NCBI GenBank assembly: GCA_964569425.1
Contig: CAZMVD010000180.1
Coordinates: 1-6,410, forward strand
Length of the DNA: 6,410 bases
From: JACQXM01 sp964569425
Lineage (GTDB): Bacteria > Planctomycetota > Phycisphaerae > UBA1845
Direction: 5' to 3'
Position 1 is the first letter of the stretch. Each line of letters starts with the position of its first letter. Under the pieces are notes generated by a model. That model was not told where the DNA came from and searched no databases. It saw nothing but the letters and a program-made list of their open reading frames with translations. Positions 1-4,619 of the stretch are shown here, piece by piece. The position numbers and the translations under genes are program-made.

Positions 1-102
1 CGAATGTATAACGCGACAGCACCTCTCCATGCGGTTGACCTGATCCGAGCGGTCTGCAGAGATTGGCATCCATCCACCGCGCCCATCGGCGCCAACGAGT
101 GT
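1..102. other. Window edge downstream of the HEPN gene
   Basis: This stretch lies beyond the stop codon of the leftmost minus-strand gene. I see no recognisable gene, terminator with a T-tract, or RNA gene in it. An open frame on the plus strand starts here but runs through the HEPN gene and looks like a shadow. The minus-strand operon could continue past the window edge. Confidence 0.4.
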
Positions 103-525
103 TCATGTCTCCAGGTTATCCGCAGCTTCCCGCGGCAACCGGAGCGTCACGAAGGTCCACACCGTTTGAACCGCCCGCAAAGCGCGTTCGACTTCCGCCG
201 CCGAAGGTTCCGCTGGACCGGGATAACGATACGCGACGGCATAAAGCGTTAACGGCTCGGCCGCATCGCGCAATGACTCAAAAGCCTCATCGCATGACGA
301 ATACTGGTTCAAGAGCAAGCGCAAATCGTGGATCTTCTCGAACGCAATGCGCTCGCTCACCAGAAAAGCCTTGAACAACTTCTCCACGGCTTGTTGACAG
401 TGAAACGCCGCAACGTCGGTTTCTACGCCACCGGCACGCATAATGTGCTGCGCGGCTTGCCAATCATTCCGCGCTTTGTTCGGCCAGCGGCGAATCTCAT
501 TCACTTCGTCCGTTTCATGCGGCAT
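103..525 (-). CDS. HEPN-domain protein, partner of the adjacent MNT nucleotidyltransferase
   Basis: A 140-residue protein of the HEPN type (PF05168-like). Family marks seen are RNDWQAAQHIM near residues 19-29, the helix HCQQAVEKLFKAFLV at 42-56, IHDLRLLL at 65-72 and AYRYPG at 99-104. In MNT/HEPN modules of type VII toxin-antitoxin systems the HEPN member is usually the toxin, an RNase that the nucleotidyltransferase silences by adding AMP. Here the only R/H pair that could match the Rx4-6H RNase motif is R59 with H66, and the RX4HXY signature of HepT toxins is absent. It may therefore be a non-catalytic or substrate-binding HEPN, as proposed for HI0074-like proteins. The start is the ATG at 525, which overlaps the MNT stop by 11 bases; GAGG at 537-540 (minus strand) is a weak ribosome binding site. 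Longer in-frame starts would run far into the MNT gene and are unlikely. Toxin activity is not demonstrated by the sequence. Confidence 0.85.
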   Translation of the reverse strand: MPHETDEVNEIRRWPNKARNDWQAAQHIMRAGGVETDVAAFHCQQAVEKLFKAFLVSERIAFEKIHDLRLLLNQYSSCDEAFESLRDAAEPLTLYAVAYRYPGPAEPSAAEVERALRAVQTVWTFVTLRLPREAADNLET

Positions 526-838
526 GGACCAGTTTGCCTCGCGTACGCACGGTGCGTTCAAAGGAAACGGGAAGCGCGGCGCGACGTTCAAACTCTTCTT
601 GGGTATACACCTGCACATCAAGAGCGACAGGAACGTCTCTGAGTACTCGGTAAGCCTTGGCGCCGCGCTGAAAAAAATCTTCGGAGGATTCTCGAACCAC
701 GACCAGCAGGTCAATGTCGCTGCCGGCGTGCATGCCACCTTGGGCGAACGAACCGCAGAGGTAGATCGCCACCGGCTGGAACGCTTGGCAAAGGCGCTCG
801 ACAATGTCGTTCACCAGTTTGTCTTCTGGATCTGTCAT
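515..838 (-). CDS. MNT-family minimal nucleotidyltransferase (HEPN partner)
   Basis: A 107-residue protein with the polymerase-beta nucleotidyltransferase signature GSFAQGGMHAGSDIDLLVV at residues 29-47. D41 and D43 are the expected metal-binding aspartates, and D74 in ALDVQVY is a good third carboxylate. The size is that of minimal nucleotidyltransferases lacking extra domains. In characterised MNT/HEPN pairs (MntA/HepT) this enzyme transfers AMP to the HEPN protein and acts as the antitoxin, so the product is likely cytosolic and bound to its neighbour. Its ATG at 838 shares the four bases ATGA with the stop of the upstream crotonase gene, and its stop lies inside the start of the HEPN gene, so all three are probably translated in a coupled manner. 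A much longer open frame extends upstream, but it only overlaps the crotonase gene out of frame. The family is clear; regulation of the neighbour is inferred. Confidence 0.9.
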   Translation of the reverse strand: MTDPEDKLVNDIVERLCQAFQPVAIYLCGSFAQGGMHAGSDIDLLVVVRESSEDFFQRGAKAYRVLRDVPVALDVQVYTQEEFERRAALPVSFERTVRTRGKLVHAA

Positions 839-1701
839 GGGCACTTCCCGCCCGGCTGACCCTGGGCCGCCTGGCGAAGGCCAGCGTAATCCACCGGCCG
901 CTTCTCGACAAACGCCCGAATCCCCTCGTGAACCTCGGGCGAGAGGTTGTGCAGCGACAGCCAGTCGCGCGCGTGGCCGATGGTCAGGTGCCACGAGAAA
1001 TCTCGCCAGAAGTTGAGCTGCTGCTTGGTGTAGCGCGTACACTCAGGGAGCTTGTCGATGAGCTTGGTGCACATGGCGTCCACGGCCGAGTCGAGTTGCG
1101 CTCGCGGCACCACCTGGTTGACCAGGCCCCAGTCAAGTGCCTTGGCCGCGGGGACCTCTTCGCAAAGCAGGAGCATTTCCCGCGCCCGGCGGTCGCCGAT
1201 GATCAGCGGGAGCCACTGCGTCGCCCCCCCCGCCGCCACGCTGCCGCGCGCCGCCCCCACCTGGCGGATGACCATGTCGTCCGCGGCGATGGCCAGATCG
1301 CACGACATGTTCATTTCGTTGCCTCCCCCCACCACCATGCCGTTGAGCCGCGCGACCGTCGGCTTTCCGATGTTCCGCAGTTTCTCGTGCACCTCGATAA
1401 ACGCGCCCATCCACTTCCAGTAGGCGTTCGGCTTGTCGAGGCACTGCTCAGCCTGTTCCTTGAGGTCCGCCCCCGTGCAGAATGCCCGGTCCCCCGCGCC
1501 GGTCAGGACCATGACGCGAATCTGGTCGTCCCAGGATACGTCCTCGAACGCCCGGTGCAGCTCGCGCAGCGTGGGAAAATCCAGCGCGTTGAGCACCTCC
1601 GGCCGATTGATGGTCACCGTGGCGCGGTGGCCCTGCTTCTCGTAGAGAATGTGCTGGAATCCGAAGGAACCTGCCGCTTGTGATTGAGGAAATTCCATCA
1701 T
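835..1701 (-). CDS. Crotonase-superfamily enzyme, MenB/BamA-like branch (annotated type: enoyl-CoA hydratase/isomerase)
   Basis: A 288-residue crotonase-fold protein acting on a CoA thioester. Seen are the substrate-binding NRPEVLNAL at residues 32-40, the first oxyanion-hole segment FCTGADLKE at 74-82, and the second, GMVVGGGNEM, at 121-130. E129 matches the first catalytic glutamate of hydratases (rat E144). The second (rat E164) is replaced: the segment reads QVGAARGS at 147-154, with G149 in its place. A Gly-containing segment there is also found in MenB (dihydroxynaphthoyl-CoA synthase) and BamA (ring-opening 6-oxocyclohexenecarbonyl-CoA hydrolase). The stretch GGATQWLPLIIGDRRARE at 158-175 also recalls BamA. 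A plain hydratase is therefore unlikely; the substrate is unknown. BamA is longer (about 375 residues), so I do not assign that name. Two adjacent ATGs (1701 and 1698) are possible starts, with a weak GAG-type ribosome site. It lies 80 bases after the EthD gene and overlaps the MNT gene by ATGA. Confidence 0.9.
   Translation of the reverse strand: MMEFPQSQAAGSFGFQHILYEKQGHRATVTINRPEVLNALDFPTLRELHRAFEDVSWDDQIRVMVLTGAGDRAFCTGADLKEQAEQCLDKPNAYWKWMGAFIEVHEKLRNIGKPTVARLNGMVVGGGNEMNMSCDLAIAADDMVIRQVGAARGSVAAGGATQWLPLIIGDRRAREMLLLCEEVPAAKALDWGLVNQVVPRAQLDSAVDAMCTKLIDKLPECTRYTKQQLNFWRDFSWHLTIGHARDWLSLHNLSPEVHEGIRAFVEKRPVDYAGLRQAAQGQPGGKCP
1224..1231. repeat. Homopolymer run of eight C (eight G in the coding strand)
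   Basis: An uninterrupted C8 on the plus strand reads as G8 in the crotonase gene, where it encodes the two glycines of AAGGAT around residues 156-161. A run of this length can slip during replication, and any one-base change would frameshift the enzyme before its C-terminal third. Confidence 0.9.
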
Positions 1702-1781
1702 TGCGTTCTCAAGTTGAAGAATCTCTCGGACTCCCGAATGCGCATGCCGATGGAACCGCTGGGACCGCCATGGCCGCCCGG

Positions 1782-2084
1782 CTACTCCGTTACGTCGGCG
1801 AACATCATGTGAATGATATCCCCCGCGAAGCTCATTACGTCCTTGGCCGCGGCTTTGCCTTCGGGGCTGCTCAGCGCCGCCATCATCGCCTCTTTGGTGT
1901 CGAAGGACAGCTCGGCCATCATATAGAACTTGGGTTCTCCGCCGGGTGATCCGGTGAAGTGGCTCACCTCCAGCTTGCGAAGTCCCGGCATTTTCTTGGC
2001 CAGCGGCGCGTGGATTTCACGATAGTGCGATTCAAATGCGGCCACGTCCGCGGGCTTCCTGTACAATGCCACGAGTTTGACCAT
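1782..2084 (-). CDS. EthD-domain protein (dimeric alpha/beta barrel)
   Basis: A 100-residue protein of the EthD family, ferredoxin-like subunits that pair into alpha/beta barrels. Characteristic are the N-terminal strand MVKLVALYRKP, the helix ending FESHYREIHAPLAKKMPGL at residues 17-35 with conserved Y21, H25, P27, P33 and G34, the strand KFYMMAELSF at 52-61 and the C-terminal strand FADVTE. EthD itself is needed for ethyl tert-butyl ether breakdown, but family members occur beside many catabolic genes and their reactions are mostly unknown. The ATG at 2084 starts 4 bases after the thioesterase stop, with a strong ribosome binding site GAAAGGAGC at 2092-2100 inside the end of that gene, so the two are co-transcribed. 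With a thioesterase and a crotonase on either side, a role in handling a hydrophobic or aromatic CoA-linked intermediate is plausible but inferred. Confidence 0.88.
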   Translation of the reverse strand: MVKLVALYRKPADVAAFESHYREIHAPLAKKMPGLRKLEVSHFTGSPGGEPKFYMMAELSFDTKEAMMAALSSPEGKAAAKDVMSFAGDIIHMMFADVTE

Positions 2085-2088
2085 GGGC

Positions 2089-2487
2089 TCAGCTCCTTTC
2101 GATGTATCGCTTCAAGTGTTCCTTGTTCATGACCACCTGCACCTGCCGACCGCGGGCGAGCAGCCGGTCGCTATCAAACGCGGTAAGGTCGCACACGACC
2201 CGCGGGTGATGCTCGCGCGTTACTTCCACCAGTTCAGCGCGGATGCGCACTGTGCGGCCCAGCGCACAGGGGGCAAGGTGATCCACGCTCACATGTGAGC
2301 CGACCCCCTCTTCGTGCGGCTCCAGGAAGTCGACCAACACCTTGCGCGCCGCGATCTCGAAATGGTGCGCCACCGACCAGGTCGAATAACAACGGTGCAC
2401 CACCACTCCGTCGAAGGCCGGACACATGTCCTCCGTTACCTGGACTGAAATCTCTCGAACCAATCCCGGTGTCAGCCCTGCCTTCAT
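2089..2487 (-). CDS. FlK-type hotdog acyl-CoA thioesterase
   Basis: A 132-residue single hotdog-fold protein resembling the fluoroacetyl-CoA thioesterase FlK family, which hydrolyses acyl-CoA to acid and CoA. It opens MKAGLTPGL, a typical family start, and contains GSHVSVDHLAP at residues 63-73. Counting from this Met, T36, E44 and H70 have exactly the spacing of FlK catalytic T42, E50 and H76 (8 and 26 residues), so an active enzyme is likely. The known fluoroacetate resistance role should not be transferred: many non-fluorinated pathways carry relatives. I chose ATG 2487 over the GTG at 2496 because AGGTGG lies 5 bases upstream and the family begins there. It is the first gene of the minus-strand operon and diverges from the secreted-protein gene at 2635. 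It probably releases or recycles a CoA ester made or used by the enzymes downstream. Confidence 0.85.
   Translation of the reverse strand: MKAGLTPGLVREISVQVTEDMCPAFDGVVVHRCYSTWSVAHHFEIAARKVLVDFLEPHEEGVGSHVSVDHLAPCALGRTVRIRAELVEVTREHHPRVVCDLTAFDSDRLLARGRQVQVVMNKEHLKRYIERS
2091..2100 (-). promoter_or_regulatory. Ribosome binding site of the EthD gene
   Basis: GAAAGGAGCT on the minus strand lies 6 bases before the ATG at 2084 and within the last codons of the thioesterase gene. It is the best Shine-Dalgarno match in the operon and suggests the EthD protein is translated strongly from the shared message. Confidence 0.75.
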
Positions 2488-2634
2488 CCGATCCACCTAT
2501 GCAATTCTCCAGCCCGGCATGGAGAGCACCGCGATGGGCCGGGTCGTAGCCATTCCGGAGAGTCTACCGGTCCGGGACTCACCAGCCAATCGGCGGCGTC
2601 TGCCTAAGTTGACTTTTCGGTTAGCCGACTTACC
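2488..2634. other. Divergent intergenic region between the thioesterase operon and the secreted-protein gene
   Basis: About 147 bases separate two divergent starts, so promoters for both directions should lie here. I could not pick a convincing -35/-10 pair for either. TTGACT at 2609-2614 with TACCAT 16 bases later overlaps the plus-strand start codon and is not persuasive. AGGTGG at 2494-2499 (minus strand) is the thioesterase ribosome site. Confidence 0.45.
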
Positions 2635-3297
2635 ATGTCGGCCATGAGAATCCGCGCGCATCTGGCCTTGCTGGCGATTTCTGGCGGCTTGCTCGCCGTT
2701 CCCGGCGTCGCTGCGCCTCAAGCAGAAGTCTTCAGTACTAAGTGGCAGCTTGAATTTGCGTTTCACGATGTGCAGCGGATTTCGCTGGTGCTCCCCGGCG
2801 ATTCGGAAGTGACTACGTTCTGGTACCTGCTCTTCGAGGCTACCAACCTGACCGGGCGCGACGTGGAGTTTTACCCCTCGTTCGAGCTGGTCACCGATAC
2901 CCTGCAAGTGGTGCAAGGGGGAGCGAACATCAGCCCCAGCGTGTACGACGCCATCGCTGCACGGCATCGCAATGAGTTCCCATTTTTCGCAACGCCGGCG
3001 AAAATCACAGGCACGCTGCTTCAAGGTCGAGAGAATGCCCGTGCCTCCGCGGCCGTGTTCCGGACGTTTGATCCCTCGGCCGCGCGATTCACGGTTTACG
3101 TCAGTGGATTGTCGGGCGAGCTGGTGCGCGTTTCCAACCCGGCACCGGTCGATCCAGGGATCGTGTCGACGGAGCCCATGACGGACTCGTTCCTTCTCCG
3201 TCGTACGTTGGCCATCGTGTACGATCTGCCGGGCGACTCGACAACCCGGGCCGGCGCGCAACCGATTCGCCAATCGCGCGAGTGGGTCATGCGCTGA
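2635..3297 (+). CDS. Secreted protein of unknown function, planctomycete-type
   Basis: A 220-residue protein with an N-terminal signal peptide: positive RIRAH, a hydrophobic stretch LALLAISGGLLAVPGV at about residues 10-25, and a likely cleavage after VAA at 27. The mature part is strand-rich, with TFWYLLFEATNLTGRDVEF at 61-79 followed by YPSFELVTDT at 80-89, DAIAARHRNEFPFF at 105-118, a GTLLQGRENAR segment at 126-136, VYVSGLSGE at 154-162 and a C-terminal EWVMR. This set recalls a family of exported hypothetical proteins that I associate with Planctomycetes. No catalytic motif is visible, and the role may be structural or binding. A start at the second ATG (2644) is also possible and would leave a tidier signal peptide; neither start has a good ribosome site. 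It stands alone, divergent from the thioesterase operon. Confidence 0.82.
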   Translation: MSAMRIRAHLALLAISGGLLAVPGVAAPQAEVFSTKWQLEFAFHDVQRISLVLPGDSEVTTFWYLLFEATNLTGRDVEFYPSFELVTDTLQVVQGGANISPSVYDAIAARHRNEFPFFATPAKITGTLLQGRENARASAAVFRTFDPSAARFTVYVSGLSGELVRVSNPAPVDPGIVSTEPMTDSFLLRRTLAIVYDLPGDSTTRAGAQPIRQSREWVMR

Positions 3298-3317
3298 CGC
3301 AACGGAACGGAGTGAGC

Positions 3318-3335
3318 CGCGGGCGCTTGCCCGCG
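3318..3335. repeat. GC-rich inverted repeat (hairpin) after the secreted-protein gene
   Basis: CGCGGGC and GCCCGCG form a perfect 7-base stem around a GCTT loop, 20 bases after the stop codon. No T-tract follows, so a Rho-independent terminator is not well supported. The surrounding text resembles GC-rich palindromic elements scattered through some planctomycete genomes, a resemblance from memory only. Confidence 0.6.
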
Positions 3336-3351
3336 CGGTGTTACGCCAGAA

Positions 3352-3391
3352 TTCCAGCCTGGCAAGGCAACGAGAATCGCTGGAACCTTGC
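3352..3391 (+). promoter_or_regulatory. Alternative hairpins in the rpmA leader
   Basis: TTCCAGC (3352-3358) can pair with GCTGGAA (3379-3385), and GCAAGG (3362-3367) can pair with CCTTGC (3386-3391). The pairs interleave. With no bases between the two right-hand arms and only three between the left-hand arms, both stems cannot form together, so they would be exclusive folds. GCCAG (3345-3349) with CTGGC (3359-3363) is a third option. A regulatory role is inferred. Confidence 0.35.
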
Positions 3392-3402
3392 GAGAAATGG
3401 GC

Positions 3403-3425
3403 CCGTCGTCCATGGTTGACGACGG
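3403..3425 (+). promoter_or_regulatory. Stem-loop directly before the rpmA ribosome binding site
   Basis: CCGTCGTC (3403-3410) and GACGACGG (3418-3425) make a perfect 8-base stem with a 7-base loop, ending 5 bases before AGGAG at 3431-3435. The position would allow control of ribosome access or protection of the message end, but nothing shows that directly. Confidence 0.55.
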
Positions 3426-3430
3426 ATGAC

Positions 3431-3435
3431 AGGAG
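3431..3435 (+). promoter_or_regulatory. Ribosome binding site of rpmA
   Basis: AGGAG lies 9 bases before the ATG at 3445. It fixes the L27 start, which also matches the conserved N-terminus of the family. Confidence 0.8.
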
Positions 3436-3444
3436 AGCAACGTC

Positions 3445-3696
3445 ATGGCACACAAAAAGGGACAGGGTTCATCGCGTAACGGTCGCGACAGCAACCCGAA
3501 GTACCTGGGTATCAAGCGCTTCGCCGGCGAGATGGTCACTTCCGGGTCGATCATCGTCCGCCAACGTGGTACGCCGCACCTTCCCGGCCACAACGTGGGC
3601 CTCGGCCGCGACCACACCCTCTTCGCCCTCACCGACGGGGTCGTCCAGTTCCGCGGCCGAAAGGTGGACGTGGTGGCCGGGGACATCGGGATGTGA
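3445..3696 (+). CDS. rpmA: Large-subunit ribosomal protein bL27
   Basis: An 83-residue L27, full length for the family. The N-terminal arm AHKKGQGSSRNGRDS at residues 2-16 is the part that reaches the peptidyl transferase centre and contacts tRNA ends. The globular core has IIVRQRGTPHLPGHNVGLG at 36-54 and RDHTLFALTDGVV at 55-67. There is no cleavable N-terminal extension of the kind seen in Firmicutes. L27 usually sits after rplU (L21) and before obgE. Here rplU is not adjacent: the gene upstream encodes a secreted protein, and the leader carries strong inverted repeats, so rpmA probably has its own promoter and possibly its own post-transcriptional control. A ribosome binding site AGGAG supports the start. 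The assignment is secure. Confidence 0.98.
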   Translation: MAHKKGQGSSRNGRDSNPKYLGIKRFAGEMVTSGSIIVRQRGTPHLPGHNVGLGRDHTLFALTDGVVQFRGRKVDVVAGDIGM

Positions 3697-3705
3697 CTAG
3701 GGCTT

Positions 3706-3721
3706 GACCTGCCCGACCTGC
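3706..3721. repeat. Short tandem repeat upstream of the PEP-CTERM gene promoter
   Basis: GACCTGC occurs at 3706-3712 and again at 3715-3721, a 9-base period. It lies about 20 bases before the -35 element proposed for the next gene, where an activator could bind, but two copies of seven bases could be chance. Confidence 0.3.
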
Positions 3722-3740
3722 ACTTTCGGCGACTTCAACG

Positions 3741-3769
3741 TGGACTCACTATGGGCATGGTGCTAGAAT
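3741..3769 (+). promoter_or_regulatory. Sigma70-like promoter of the PEP-CTERM gene
   Basis: TGGACT (3741-3746, four of six matches to TTGACA), a 17-base spacer and TAGAAT (3764-3769, five of six matches to TATAAT) preceded by TG one base away, an extended -10. Transcription would begin near 3776, giving a leader of about 19 bases that contains GGGGGT ahead of the GTG start. Confidence 0.55.
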
Positions 3770-3794
3770 TACCCATGTCCGACGGGGGTCTCTC

Positions 3795-4619
3795 GTGCGT
3801 CGCCTCGGCTTCCATCCTGTCGCATCACTAAGCCGCCTGGTCACTGTTCTCGCGATAACAGCCCTCTTGCCCATCGCTTACGTGCGCGGTGCCGCCGTTG
3901 TGCACCTTTCCACCACGGACTTGGGCGTCCTTAACCCTGCAACTGGTTCGCGCGAAGGCTTTGTTCCGGCTGATGGTCCCTTCCAAGGTGGTGAGCAACT
4001 TCTTGTGCACGTCTGGGTAACTGCCGATCAGGACGCGCAGTTGCAGGGGATTCAGGTGGACCATCGCAGTGCTCTGACCAGTGCTGCGCTGTCACTTGGA
4101 CAGGACGTTGATACACCGTATGAGAGGCTGGATGGCATCCCGAATTTCTGGTTCGACTACACGCAATTTGCGACCGGGCACTTCCCTCACAATGGGACGA
4201 GCTTGACGACCTGGGCGTTTGCTGATTTTTCGAACTTGTTCTCCCCGGGAAACAACCTCCCGCGGGCGCCTTCTACATTCCTGACGATTCCCATTGGCTG
4301 CAATGATTTCCTCTGCTTCCAACTGTCGAAGGGAGAACCGTTTCACGTTGGAGCCATGCCGGTAATGCTTCCCGCCGTGCCCGGCACCTATACCCTTGAT
4401 CTCCTCAACGCCTCGGCCACCGGTCCATTTGACGGTTTCGGCTTGTACTTGGGCAACCTCACCGCCGAGGAATGGCTGTCTATTGACGACGGGGAGGTGG
4501 AGGTCACGTACGCGGAGGGTTCCGGGCCGGCGTCTTTTGTCGTGATTCCCGAGCCGAGAACCCTGGCATCGCTGCTGCTACCGTTGGTGGCATTATTGGC
4601 GGCCGCCCGTCGGCCCTAA
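3795..4619 (+). CDS. Secreted PEP-CTERM sorting-domain protein of unknown function
   Basis: A 274-residue exported protein. The N-terminus has RR at residues 2-3, a hydrophobic LVTVLAITALLPIAY around 16-30 and a likely cleavage near RGA. The C-terminus is a typical PEP-CTERM signal: VIPEP at 250-254, a hydrophobic stretch 257-271 (LASLLLPLVALLAAA) and terminal RRP. Such signals are recognised by an exosortase and direct proteins to the envelope or extracellular matrix. The mature part is beta-rich, for example QLLVHVWVTADQDAQLQGIQ near 68-87, loosely like cohesin-type or other extracellular sandwich domains, with a close cysteine pair GCNDFLC. No enzyme motif is visible. The start is GTG at 3795, with GGGGGT 6 bases upstream; the nearby ATGs at 3751, 3757 and 3775 are in another frame that stops at 3831. 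It lies between rpmA and obgE with its own promoter, so it is probably an insertion into that neighbourhood. Confidence 0.87.
   Translation: MRRLGFHPVASLSRLVTVLAITALLPIAYVRGAAVVHLSTTDLGVLNPATGSREGFVPADGPFQGGEQLLVHVWVTADQDAQLQGIQVDHRSALTSAALSLGQDVDTPYERLDGIPNFWFDYTQFATGHFPHNGTSLTTWAFADFSNLFSPGNNLPRAPSTFLTIPIGCNDFLCFQLSKGEPFHVGAMPVMLPAVPGTYTLDLLNASATGPFDGFGLYLGNLTAEEWLSIDDGEVEVTYAEGSGPASFVVIPEPRTLASLLLPLVALLAAARRP

Noticed and set aside
103..804. Longer version of the HEPN protein starting at 804
   Set aside because: The extension is the MNT gene read in another frame; HEPN family similarity begins only after the ATG at 525.
515..1042. Longer version of the nucleotidyltransferase starting at 1042
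   Set aside because: The extra 68 residues are low-complexity and lie out of frame in the crotonase gene. The ATGA junction at 838 gives the family-sized protein.
928..1683. Plus-strand open frame of 251 codons opposite the crotonase
   Set aside because: The translation is rich in R, H, V and P with no family resemblance, while the minus strand encodes a clear crotonase.
2609..2636. TTGACT with TACCAT as a promoter for the secreted-protein gene
   Set aside because: The -10 would overlap the start codon, the match is weak, and transcription would begin inside the coding region.
3352..3391. H-type pseudoknot formed by the interleaved stems in the rpmA leader
   Set aside because: With no bases between the right-hand arms and three between the left-hand arms, the linker cannot span the helices, so simultaneous pairing is not possible; alternative folds are the better reading.
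2497..3453. Long minus-strand open frame of 318 codons opposite the secreted-protein gene
   Set aside because: No recognisable family, arginine- and histidine-rich translation typical of an antisense frame in GC-rich DNA, and it covers a plus-strand gene with clear signal peptide and family motifs.
3751..3831. 26-codon open frame starting at the ATG before the PEP-CTERM gene
   Set aside because: It overlaps the proposed promoter and the signal peptide in another frame, and its first ATGs lie before the likely transcript start.
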